From Nitrospirota bacterium (GTDB lineage Bacteria; Nitrospirota; Thermodesulfovibrionia; Thermodesulfovibrionales; Magnetobacteriaceae), in assembly GCA_015233015.1 (NCBI GenBank), contig JADFYO010000030.1, positions 1-41,056 of the forward strand: DNA of 41,056 nucleotides. The letters are read 5' to 3'. Positions within the stretch are counted from its first letter, which is position 1; the number at the start of each line of letters is the position of its first letter. The notes beneath the pieces were generated by a model, which saw only the letters and a list, made by a program, of their open reading frames with translations, was not told the DNA's origin and did not search any database. This document shows, piece by piece, positions 1 through 7,897 of this stretch. The position numbers and the translations under genes were made by a program.

Positions 1-127
1 TACGCTATATCTTTGAACGGCTGCCATATTCCAAGACTGAAGACGATTACAAATCCCTGCTCCCGCAATCTGTCGATAGGGATGCCCTTGGCGTCAAATA
101 TATGGGTGGGGTTATTTAGACGCTTAC
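1..127 (+). mobile_element. right end of an IS66-type insertion sequence (partial)
   Basis: The window opens inside an IS66-type element. The transposase frame stops at 119, and eight bases later the sequence CGCTTAC (121-127) ends what looks like the right terminal inverted repeat. Read inward it begins GTAAGCG, which fits the 5'-GTAA ends known for IS66 elements. The left end and the accessory genes tnpA/tnpB lie outside the window, so neither the matching repeat nor the 8-bp target duplication can be checked. The family assignment comes from the transposase tail; the exact boundary is inferred. Confidence 0.6.
3..119 (+). CDS. IS66 family transposase, C-terminal 38 residues (partial)
   Basis: Frame 3 is open from the window edge to a TAG at 117-119. 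It encodes a tail starting RYIFERLPYSKTEDDYKSLL and ending in GGVI. The pattern hhFExLPxAKTxxDYxxLLP is the conserved C-terminal tail of IS66-family transposases (TnpC), the DDE recombinase of these elements. Only the last residues are in the window, so whether the full gene is intact cannot be judged. No gene follows for 150 bases. Confidence 0.7.
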   Translation, partial: RYIFERLPYSKTEDDYKSLLPQSVDRDALGVKYMGGVI

Positions 128-240
128 ATTTGAACATTCACCCATTAATCATTGGATGGCAAAAAAGTTAGACATCATATCTGATAGAATTCATCTATAT
201 TTCTATAACGGAAGGAAAGAGAGAAATGCCAAGTGACCAC

Positions 241-266
241 CGGCTGGTCAGGGCATCGGCCAGCCG
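241..266 (-). terminator. hairpin just downstream of the small coiled-coil gene
   Basis: CGGCTGG (241-247) pairs with CCAGCCG (260-266), giving a 7-bp GC-rich stem with a 12-base loop. It lies two bases past the stop codon of the minus-strand gene ending at 269. No clear T-run follows on the minus strand, so it may be a 3'-end stabilising or partial terminator structure. The rest of the 128-268 gap shows nothing else I can name. Confidence 0.3.
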
Positions 267-268
267 TC

Positions 269-604
269 TCACTTCACAAAGAATTTTAAGGCGGCTATAA
301 GTATGCCGATTTGCGATACCCAGAAAAGAAACATCCATTTCAGTGTTTCAGCTTTGGAGTCGCTAATCTTCTCTACAAGTTTGGTCTCAAGTTTGGCAAG
401 GTCTTCTTTAGACGCCATTTCTTGACGGAGGGCAGTAGCCAAATCTTTTAAGTCTGACTTGGTTGCCATGTCCTTTATATCTGACTTGGTTGCTAAATCT
501 GTACGAGTATTAAGGCTGACTTCGCTGAACACGGTAAGAAGCGCGTCAACGCCGTCTTCCCCCAGCTTCTCTCTCAACACTCTTGGTATCGTTATCACGC
601 TCAT
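269..604 (-). CDS. small coiled-coil protein with C-terminal membrane anchor (Bdr/DUF1640-like architecture)
   Basis: About 111 residues; function unknown. The N-terminus is a conserved-looking block (SVITIPRVLREKLGEDGVD). Then come short charged repeats (ATKSDIKDM, ATKSDLKDL, further ALRQEMASKEDL units) predicted to form a coiled coil, and finally one hydrophobic segment (residues ~83-108) with a charged end. I chose the internal ATG at 604 because the homologous protein at 37224-37604 shares the block that begins MSV; the longer frame to 622 has no better ribosome site. It begins about 35 bases downstream of the polyvalent phage-type gene on the same strand, so cotranscription is likely. 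The layout resembles DUF1640/CCDC90 and Borrelia Bdr proteins in general form only; I do not claim homology to either. Confidence 0.7.
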   Translation of the reverse strand: MSVITIPRVLREKLGEDGVDALLTVFSEVSLNTRTDLATKSDIKDMATKSDLKDLATALRQEMASKEDLAKLETKLVEKISDSKAETLKWMFLFWVSQIGILIAALKFFVK

Positions 605-639
605 AGCTTGAGCATAACACAAGGGAAGGATTTAGTCAA

Positions 640-3600
640 CTATCTCCCTACCGCCGCCTTGTACTGCTGTATCGTAGCCGCGCGCTGCTTTAACGGCTCT
701 TTCGCAATTGCGCCCTGATACTTCTTTTGCAGTAACGGCCGTAACTTCTGTTTTTCATCGTCTGTAGCCACCTGATATACTTTAACTGCCTCGTCAAATC
801 CTAAATGACTGACGGCGGAGGTAAGCGGTGTCTGCGTCCGGGACTTCATAATATCAAGCCTATCCCGTGTGGACAGCTTATCCGCGTTGTCCTTCAACAT
901 CTGTTGCGCCGCCTGCGGATTAATTCTCATCTGCCGTTCTATGCTTTGTTTCAAGTCGTGCTTATCCTGCTGTTCCTGTGTACGCCCTGTCTGCGGCATC
1001 TTGGCTTGTATCATATTGCTCATCATGCGTTCAGCCGGTGTCTGGTTAATATACGTAGGGGCTTGTGTTATTCCAACCATAGGTAATAGCGTCTTCGCAT
1101 TGACCTGCCCGTTATTGAGCTTCATGCCTCGCTGTACGCCTCGTGCGGCGAATGGGATAAAGCCTTTGCCGACATGTTCAGCCAAAGATAACATCTGCTG
1201 AATAGCACCATCGTCCTCATTCCTTATTTTCGTGCCGTAGAAGTCCTTATTATGTAGCATCTCTGCCACAAGCTCAAGAGCAGGATGCAGCTTGTTGGCT
1301 AACGTCTGCCCTGGCTTCTGTGTATAAGACGCTATGTCCTTCATATATGACGGCAGCGTGACACGCTCTGGCCGGCCATGTTCGTCGAGATTGCCGGTCT
1401 TCGGGAAGTACAGGTCTTTCAAGTCGTCCGGCCCCTTGCCGGTTATCAGGTATTGCGTCGCCGCGCCCATTAGCCCTACCATAATCGGCATACCGATAAG
1501 ATACGAAGCCCGATAACTCATCATGTCGCCCGTGGGTTTCTCACCCTTTGCCAGCCGGACACCTGCATTGCCTATATCCTTAACGCCTCCAAGCATCTCT
1601 CTGAAGCTGCCTAAGTTCCAACCTACTGAACGAACAGAGGCCATCGCTATATCTTTGGTTGTCTTATTCCAGAACAGGTTATCGTAAACCAATTGCCCCA
1701 TGCGGTTGTCAACGCTATCCCACACCTTACCGGCCACTTGTCTTAGTTCCTCATGACTCATGTTCGGGTTATTTTTCATTTCCATTTCCATGATGTGATA
1801 AAATGAACCTAACTTCATACGAGGTACAAATCCCTCCATAATAGGCTTTGCAGCCTTTTCTACAAGGGCGGGGATAGCGTGCCATGCGGCAGTACCCCAT
1901 TGCTGCTGACGGATAGCCTTCATCATATTATCCCAAAGATGGGTTCGGTAGAATTCGTCCATGCGGGCGCGTCCACCGGCAGCCTGAAGGGCCTGTGCTA
2001 TATCGCCTATTTCACCCTGTCCTGTAGGATTGTACCATTCCTTCATTAGCTTATTGCCGGACTTCCAGTAATCGAAAGGAGCCGTAATCGAAAAAATCAT
2101 ATCCTTTGCCCCTGCGCCTACATCACCCCGGGCCGCCTTAAGCAGTCCAAGAGAAAACTTAGAGGCTATGGATTCAACCGTGATAAATCCGCCGTGAAAG
2201 GCCGATAACCCAAGCTGAAACTGATTTAGCACATTGGTCGCTCCGAGGTAGTCTCTAAATAATTGCGATTTATCGCGAAGCCCAGGGCTTAGGTAATTGT
2301 TTATCAGCCGTGCCGCCTCCGCCGGAGCGTAGTAATTACCCATGATTCTAAGCCCTGCAACCTTTTTAAACTCCTCTCCATGTATCACATCCTCTACGGA
2401 CTGACCGGTTATCTTTGCCATCTGTTCAGCTTCAACCCGCTCAGCGGGCGTTAAATCTGCTACTTTCATTTCACGCGGCCCGAACACGGTAGCTATCTTA
2501 TCGTCTATCTTTTGCCAGCCGTCAGGGGCTTTCTGGCCGGACGGTACATACTTGGCCAGCCCAACCTTTGGGGCTTTCATCTCATTCAGTGTCTTATGCG
2601 CCATGATATACTTGTCCATTTCTCTCATCTTGGCTAAGGCCATATCTATGGGATTATCAAAGGCCGGTTCTAAGCCGTACGCTAAGCCGTCTTTGACTGT
2701 CGGGATACTGCGCTTTTTAAGAAACGCCCCTGAACCTTCCATTGGCTGCTTTGCATAGAACTCAGCTATAAAATTCTTGGCCTGCTCAGGGTCTTTCCAT
2801 AAATGAGGGAAATAATCCTCAATTAGATTTTGGAGTTTGCCAGTTCCTAAATTCCGTACCTGCTTTACCCGTGCGTCAAGTAGTTCCTTTATCGTCTTTG
2901 CGGTCTCCTGTAGTTTCGGGTTAACCTGCCCCTTGCCAGTCTCATAGTTATCTATGAAGTCATAGTTGGACTGCTTATCCTGCTTGTCAAAGAAAGCGCG
3001 GGTATCTCTCATTGCGGACTCTGCTATGTCGTATTTCCTGACCATCTCCGCGGCGTTCTCTCTGACTATACCGCCAGTTGTTTTAGCCGCCTCACCCATA
3101 GACATAGGCGTTAATATGCTCTTTATCTCGTCTTTGCGTGTGCTAAATGCCTCTGATACAGTGTTAATAGCTTTGTTTTTCTCTTTTAACTGCTGCCATT
3201 TGGTTTTCGGTTGCTCCTCTTTGTCGGTCTCGTCTTTCTTTACAGAGTAATTAACTTCCGGCTCTGTGGCGCGTCCTTCTGCTTCCTTTCCCGCCAACTC
3301 CCCACGATACGCCTCACCGAATATATCGTTGACTGACTTAAACCCTCTATCGTTCAAGTAGTTCTTTAACTTTTCACCAAATTCAATTATCCGGTCAAAG
3401 ATACGCCGGACTAGGCCCTTTGGCTCTGTGTACCCTTTCTGCTCCGCTTCTTTGTTTAAGACGTAATCCCTGAACTTGTCGGCTATAGTCTCACTGACGG
3501 CCTCACCGTTGGCCTTAGCCTTTTTCGCATGAGCGGCTTTAAGTATCTCCATATCCTTGCTTCTGCCCATCGCCTCTAAGGTTTTCTGTATCCCGTGCCC

Positions 3601-5001
3601 GATTTCGTGTAATGAAGTATCCCGCATCTCTTCCGGCGACATCAATGACAGCTTGATTGAGTGCACGAGGTTGTCTTTGTCGAACTGGTGTGAACCGACG
3701 GCTATATCCTCACCGATTGTTTCAGGCGTCAAGCCATGCTTACTCAAGGCCGCCATGTCCTCTTCCGGTGTATGCTCCTTGCGGACATCGCCTTCAACGA
3801 ACTCCGTCTTAGTGTTTTCTCCAAGTATGCGCTTCTGTTCGTCTGTTATGTCCTTTTTGGTCTGGTCAAGAGCGCCTTCATTTTCGGGCTTGACAGGTTC
3901 GGCTGGGTGTGGTAGAGTAGAGTCATAGAGATGCCCGCCTGCACTGGTGGGGTGCTCCTGTGGCCTTGAGGCGGCAGGCTGAAGAACAGGTGCAGACTTA
4001 GGATATAGCACCTCACCTCTCTTGATAATTCCTTTCAAATCATTATTAGCGTCTTTGGGATGGCTGCTGATTGATATTTCCTTACCACCTTGTTGTATAG
4101 TTACTGACATAAAATATGTATTGCCGTCTTCATTCCTAAATGATTTGATAAAGATTTTTTTAGTATCTCTTTCTGCACCCTCTTTTGGGGCTTTCACTTC
4201 AACTATATATAAAGGCTCTGCCAATGTCGGCTTTATCAACCCAAAATACTTTTCTCTATTCCCTTTATCTTTAGTTTTTAGTTTCAGATACTGATTCATG
4301 CCAATAACTACATCCCCTTCAGGTGTCATAACTGTTCTATTTTCACCGAATTCGTTTTTCCAAGTTTCAGGCGTAAGCTCTAACTTTCTGAACGGAGTAG
4401 CATTATCTTTGAGAGTTTTCAATATCTCCTCATCTGTCAACTTCACAGTCGGCACTTCCTTCTGCTTCTTAATGTCATAGCTGGTGTCGCCTTTCGTCTT
4501 CATCCCCCGAATAGTCTCAATCTCGCTCACCTTCGGAATCTTCCCCTGAACCAGCCCCGCGTCCTTCAGTGCCGTCTTCTGGTCGGCTGTGAGCTTGGGA
4601 TATGCCTTACCGGTCTGTATGTCGGTTATGGCTGATTGAAGTGTGTCCGGCGAACCCTCACCCTGATTTAAGACAGTTACTCTTTTTAATCCACTATCCG
4701 ATTCCGGTTTCGGTTCACCTGCCCCTTCCATTTTGCTGGCGTCAGCAATATGGTCTGTGGACGCCTGTGGTTTAACCTTTGCCATTATATCAGCTATTTC
4801 ATTATCTTTAAGCCCTGCCATCTTTAAATTGCTTTCCATTTCAGCTAATTGCTCAGGCGTCATTTCTTGTTTATATTCAGTACGAGGTATAAAGGTTTCG
4901 TCATCTAACGGCTCTTTCTCTACGGTGTTTACAGATTTATCTTTTTGCATACTTTTAGTAATGTTCCTTGCTACATTGTACTGCGCTTCTGAATCCCACA
5001 T
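640..5001 (-). CDS. phage-type large polyvalent protein: PBECR RNase-like domain, HEIGH zincin, long LPD-like C-terminal region (5'-truncated)
   Basis: 1453 residues. Residues ~183-335 match the style of PBECR (phage Barnase-EndoU-Colicin/RelE-like) domains, with YFGLIKPTL, YIVEVK, KIFIKSF and ISSHP blocks ending in RGEVLY. Residues 465-469 are HEIGH, a zincin metallopeptidase site, followed at ~504 by SETIADKFRDYV, which can supply the third metal ligand. Residues ~600-1453 are helical and resemble the C-terminal domains of polyvalent proteins, which tailed phages and conjugative elements are thought to deliver into new hosts. The ATG at 5001 has no ribosome site. The frame stays open upstream (LAFLGYDDNDINK) until it meets the MITE-like repeat at ~5043, so the original N-terminus is probably lost. 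No capsid, terminase or tail genes are nearby: this is an isolated remnant. Domain names are from family knowledge (polyvalent proteins, Iyer and colleagues), not a profile search. Confidence 0.8.
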   Translation of the reverse strand: MWDSEAQYNVARNITKSMQKDKSVNTVEKEPLDDETFIPRTEYKQEMTPEQLAEMESNLKMAGLKDNEIADIMAKVKPQASTDHIADASKMEGAGEPKPESDSGLKRVTVLNQGEGSPDTLQSAITDIQTGKAYPKLTADQKTALKDAGLVQGKIPKVSEIETIRGMKTKGDTSYDIKKQKEVPTVKLTDEEILKTLKDNATPFRKLELTPETWKNEFGENRTVMTPEGDVVIGMNQYLKLKTKDKGNREKYFGLIKPTLAEPLYIVEVKAPKEGAERDTKKIFIKSFRNEDGNTYFMSVTIQQGGKEISISSHPKDANNDLKGIIKRGEVLYPKSAPVLQPAASRPQEHPTSAGGHLYDSTLPHPAEPVKPENEGALDQTKKDITDEQKRILGENTKTEFVEGDVRKEHTPEEDMAALSKHGLTPETIGEDIAVGSHQFDKDNLVHSIKLSLMSPEEMRDTSLHEIGHGIQKTLEAMGRSKDMEILKAAHAKKAKANGEAVSETIADKFRDYVLNKEAEQKGYTEPKGLVRRIFDRIIEFGEKLKNYLNDRGFKSVNDIFGEAYRGELAGKEAEGRATEPEVNYSVKKDETDKEEQPKTKWQQLKEKNKAINTVSEAFSTRKDEIKSILTPMSMGEAAKTTGGIVRENAAEMVRKYDIAESAMRDTRAFFDKQDKQSNYDFIDNYETGKGQVNPKLQETAKTIKELLDARVKQVRNLGTGKLQNLIEDYFPHLWKDPEQAKNFIAEFYAKQPMEGSGAFLKKRSIPTVKDGLAYGLEPAFDNPIDMALAKMREMDKYIMAHKTLNEMKAPKVGLAKYVPSGQKAPDGWQKIDDKIATVFGPREMKVADLTPAERVEAEQMAKITGQSVEDVIHGEEFKKVAGLRIMGNYYAPAEAARLINNYLSPGLRDKSQLFRDYLGATNVLNQFQLGLSAFHGGFITVESIASKFSLGLLKAARGDVGAGAKDMIFSITAPFDYWKSGNKLMKEWYNPTGQGEIGDIAQALQAAGGRARMDEFYRTHLWDNMMKAIRQQQWGTAAWHAIPALVEKAAKPIMEGFVPRMKLGSFYHIMEMEMKNNPNMSHEELRQVAGKVWDSVDNRMGQLVYDNLFWNKTTKDIAMASVRSVGWNLGSFREMLGGVKDIGNAGVRLAKGEKPTGDMMSYRASYLIGMPIMVGLMGAATQYLITGKGPDDLKDLYFPKTGNLDEHGRPERVTLPSYMKDIASYTQKPGQTLANKLHPALELVAEMLHNKDFYGTKIRNEDDGAIQQMLSLAEHVGKGFIPFAARGVQRGMKLNNGQVNAKTLLPMVGITQAPTYINQTPAERMMSNMIQAKMPQTGRTQEQQDKHDLKQSIERQMRINPQAAQQMLKDNADKLSTRDRLDIMKSRTQTPLTSAVSHLGFDEAVKVYQVATDDEKQKLRPLLQKKYQGAIAKEPLKQRAATIQQYKAAVGR

Positions 5002-5042
5002 TTTGTTTATATCGTTGTCATCATATCCTAAGAATGCCAGTA

Positions 5043-5157
5043 GGTGTCAGGTCTTGGCATGTGATATAATGACGCTGTTCGCATGAAATCTACACATACT
5101 ATCTGATAAAATGCAAGCCGTTTTATTTCTTATATCTCATGTCAACGGGCTGACACC
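5043..5157. mobile_element. 115-bp MITE-like element with ~27-bp imperfect terminal inverted repeats
   Basis: The left end reads GGTGTCAG (5043-5050) and the right end CTGACACC (5150-5157). When the right end is reverse-complemented, the two arms keep matching for about 27 bases (GGTGTCAG, then TTG[G/A]CATG, then GATATAA), with four substitutions and a one-base gap. There is no open frame inside. No target-site duplication is visible. The left boundary coincides with the point where the open frame of the polyvalent gene breaks off, and the right boundary lies 16 bases from the relE-like stop codon. Confidence 0.6.
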
Positions 5158-5172
5158 CTTCCCTTTGTTAAT

Positions 5173-5427
5173 TTACCTGTATATATCTTTCCGATGACCT
5201 ATATCCAAAATAGTTACATCTTTTCTATTATCATCAATCTCATAAATAATGCGATAATCACCTATCCTAATACGCCAACCCTCTCTGCCTGATAATTTTT
5301 TGCAGCCATGCGGCCTTGGCTCATTTACAAGGGACTGTATTGATTGCTTAATATCCTTAAACACAGCGCCGCTTAACCCTGATAGCTCTTTCTGTGCCCT
5401 CCTTGAAATAAAAACATTATAACTCAC
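5173..5427 (-). CDS. RelE/ParE-superfamily toxin (putative mRNA interferase)
   Basis: 84 residues, the usual size of the family. It starts YNVFISRRAQKELSGL and has the core KKLSGREGWRIRIGDYRIIYEI, typical of RelE-fold toxins that cleave mRNA on the ribosome. The C-terminal VTILDIGHRKDIYR matches the RelE tail, where the basic/aromatic R..R-Y residues act in cleavage. The ATG overlaps the antitoxin stop by four bases (ATGA), so translation is coupled and the antitoxin is made first. The pair looks intact. Confidence 0.88.
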   Translation of the reverse strand: MSYNVFISRRAQKELSGLSGAVFKDIKQSIQSLVNEPRPHGCKKLSGREGWRIRIGDYRIIYEIDDNRKDVTILDIGHRKDIYR

Positions 5428-5627
5428 TTCCGCGCTTCTTCAATTTCCCTGAGAGCCTGGTCTAGTGGTATTACCTCATCCCCCGACGCTTTTGCGGCAT
5501 CATAGGCTCTGATGCATTCCAGCTCTTCGAACTCTTTAAGTAGTTTCTCATAGTCTTCGATTGAAAAAATAACACCTGTACGGTTGCCTTTATCGTCTAT
5601 AATGAATTGCTCACTAAGTATGCTCAT
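5424..5627 (-). CDS. Phd/YefM-like antitoxin of the RelE-type toxin
   Basis: 67 residues. The pattern FIIDDKGNRTGVIFSIEDYEKLL is that of type II antitoxins paired with RelE-fold toxins (Phd/YefM/RelB-like): an N-terminal DNA-binding strand-helix part, then an acidic helical tail (EELECIRAYDAAK...) that would wrap the toxin. A strong GGAGG lies six bases before the ATG. The toxin follows with a four-base overlap. Such antitoxins normally repress their own promoter, but no clear operator is visible in the 58-base gap to the Rpn gene. Confidence 0.82.
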   Translation of the reverse strand: MSILSEQFIIDDKGNRTGVIFSIEDYEKLLKEFEELECIRAYDAAKASGDEVIPLDQALREIEEARK

Positions 5628-5685
5628 TTTTATCCTCCATCGTCAACTTGTGAACATTAAAAAAAGCTGCCTGTCCCCCTTCATT

Positions 5686-6507
5686 CTAATTCCCCAAAAA
5701 TTCCTTCAGCTTATCCAGCGAATCGGCCTTCTTGATAAGATTTTTGAATTCCTCCAGTTTGTCTGCTGAATTTACAATTCTAACCCTATCCATCAACTCA
5801 AGCCCGGCTGAACCATATTTGAGTTCAAGCATTCCTTCAATTATACCCAACCGCTCACCTTCAACCTTGCCTTCAACCCTGCCTTCCTGAAAAATATCGC
5901 TGTTTCGTACATCAATCGTTATAGGCATCTTACTTACCTCCATTTTAACTTTAGGATATAATTTACGTAAATCAGAAAGATATAGCAATTTTCTGATATA
6001 ACCTTCTCTTTCTTTCAGTGGCAGTCTGGACAGTTTATCGAGGATGCTTCTTATGAGGGCGTCCACATCCCTGGTTTTACACAATATCGCCAACACTATA
6101 TCTTCAGGGGAATCACTTTCAAGGAGCTGGCAGCAGTCAATCTCCCTTATATCAATCAATTTATAGGAGTATTTGACCCCTTCGCCTTCCATATGATTTT
6201 GCATGTTCAGAGGTTCATTACCGACATAAAGCAATATCTGTACGGGTAATTTCTTGTGTTGATTGTATATAAATCCAGAATATAAATACATCCGCTCCAG
6301 CATAGTGTTATCGTTTTGGGATTGAATCTCGACATGGAGTAATTTCCCACCTTCTACTTCAAGCGCTAAGTCAGGCTCTCTCAATTGAATATCTGGAAAC
6401 TGCACATCTACAAACCTGCCGGTTTCATATCCGGTAATGAGCTTCAGGAATACTTTAGGAACATCTTTCAATATATCTTTTAAGGTAATATCATATTTTT
6501 GATGCAT
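5686..6507 (-). CDS. Rpn family recombination-promoting nuclease / PD-(D/E)XK putative transposase
   Basis: 273 residues from the ATG at 6507, which has GAGGG just upstream; an in-frame ATG at 6567 lacks one. After an N-terminal helical stretch (KYDITLKDILKDVPKVFLKLI), the core EPDLALEV...LLHVEIQSQND carries the PD-(D/E)XK nuclease D and E-x-Q residues of Rpn proteins. The tail contains the GxxEGxxxGxxEG repeat and ends LKEFLGN, as in Rpn/DUF4351 proteins. Rpn proteins are DNA endonucleases linked to recA-independent recombination and phage defence, and often occur as many paralogues. It precedes the toxin-antitoxin pair by 58 bases on the same strand. Confidence 0.82.
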   Translation of the reverse strand: MHQKYDITLKDILKDVPKVFLKLITGYETGRFVDVQFPDIQLREPDLALEVEGGKLLHVEIQSQNDNTMLERMYLYSGFIYNQHKKLPVQILLYVGNEPLNMQNHMEGEGVKYSYKLIDIREIDCCQLLESDSPEDIVLAILCKTRDVDALIRSILDKLSRLPLKEREGYIRKLLYLSDLRKLYPKVKMEVSKMPITIDVRNSDIFQEGRVEGKVEGERLGIIEGMLELKYGSAGLELMDRVRIVNSADKLEEFKNLIKKADSLDKLKEFLGN

Positions 6508-6637
6508 ATTCCCTCGTTTTTTCAGATCTCTACAATTAATAAGAATCTCCTGCACATGCAGAAGCACCCTTGAATGTATTTTACCATGTCAGGATTCTTT
6601 TTTGCCTGCCTGACCTGATGGCCGTAAAAGTTATTTA

Positions 6638-7897
6638 CTATTTAATACTATCGATAATAAGATAAATATTGAGTGCGGTGACGATGGCGGCCATAATGAA
6701 TAGTGAGATCTTGTTTGTCGTTGAGTTTGCGTATTTCCCCATTACCTTTTTTGATGACGTCAGATAGATGAGGCCGAAAATCGTCCAGGGCAGCTGAACG
6801 CTGAGGGCTATCTGGCTCCAGAGCAGGCCCTTAAAAGGGTCCTTTAGCAGGAATATTAATATCAGCGCCCCGACGATTGTAACACCCACACCGGTTCGCG
6901 TGTGAGTTTCAGACAGCTCAAGGGGCTTATTATACAGCCCCGCCAGAATGCTCCCGCCCGCCATTGCCGCCGTTATGGACGACGCCAGGCCCGCGGCCAA
7001 CAGCGCCAGCGCGAATATCACCGCCGCCGCGCCTCCCACGATTGGCCTGAGTGCAACTTGAGCCTGCTGAAGCTCCGTTACGGCAATCCCCCGGGCGTAA
7101 AACACACTTGCCGCCACCACTATCATAGCGCCGTTGATTACCCAGCCGATTATCATTGCCGTGATAGTGTCCAGAAATTCATATTTTAACTGCTTTTCGA
7201 TTACATCATCCCCCTGCAAGTTCCACTTTCGACTCTGAATTACCTCAGAATGCAGAAACAGATTATGCGGCATCACTACCGCCCCTAACACACCCATTAT
7301 CACCGTAATCGACCCAGTGGGAAACTGCGGGATAAAACATCCCTTCAGGGCCTCTGCCCATTTTATATCTATGATAGACAGCTCAAACAAAAAAGAAATG
7401 CTGATTATAGAGACAAACCCGATTATCCACGCCTCAAGTCTCTTATAACTGTTAGAGAAAAGCATCGCGGCAGCAAAGACCGACGTGATAACCGCCCCAA
7501 CGGCAATGGGTATCTTAAATAACATCTGAAGGCCGATTGCCGCACCAAGTATCTCGGCCAGGGCAGTCGCAACCACGGCCAGCATAGCAGTTCCAATAAA
7601 CAAGTTGGCCGTCAGCCGTTTAAAATACTTCCCCGCGCCTTCGGCTATGCACAATCCGGTTGCTATCCCTAAGTGCGCGGCATTATGTTGAAGCACAATA
7701 AGCATCACCGTCGAGAGCGTTACTACCCAGAGGAGTTTATATCCATAATCGGCGCCGGCGGCCATATTGGTTGCCCAGTTGCCGGGGTCTATAAACCCTA
7801 CGGTGACAAAGAGGCCGGGGCCGATGTACCTTAAGATCTCTAATGTCTTAGATACGCTGCGATTGGGCGGCAAGGTAGGGTCAGCGGCCTTTTTCAA
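6638..7897 (-). CDS. Nramp family divalent metal (Mn2+/Fe2+) transporter
   Basis: 419 residues with about 11 membrane segments. TM1 has the hallmark DPGN (GFIDPGNWATNMAAG) and TM6 has MPHNLFLHSE, so the metal-coordinating Asp, Asn and Met of canonical Nramp proteins are all present. That favours proton-coupled Mn2+/Fe2+ import rather than the Mg2+ or Al3+ relatives, which lose the Met. The start is TTG at 7897, inside the end of the acetolactate decarboxylase gene (17-base overlap), with GGAAG upstream. The two genes are therefore transcribed and translated together, an unusual pairing. Confidence 0.9.
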   Translation of the reverse strand: MKKAADPTLPPNRSVSKTLEILRYIGPGLFVTVGFIDPGNWATNMAAGADYGYKLLWVVTLSTVMLIVLQHNAAHLGIATGLCIAEGAGKYFKRLTANLFIGTAMLAVVATALAEILGAAIGLQMLFKIPIAVGAVITSVFAAAMLFSNSYKRLEAWIIGFVSIISISFLFELSIIDIKWAEALKGCFIPQFPTGSITVIMGVLGAVVMPHNLFLHSEVIQSRKWNLQGDDVIEKQLKYEFLDTITAMIIGWVINGAMIVVAASVFYARGIAVTELQQAQVALRPIVGGAAAVIFALALLAAGLASSITAAMAGGSILAGLYNKPLELSETHTRTGVGVTIVGALILIFLLKDPFKGLLWSQIALSVQLPWTIFGLIYLTSSKKVMGKYANSTTNKISLFIMAAIVTALNIYLIIDSIK

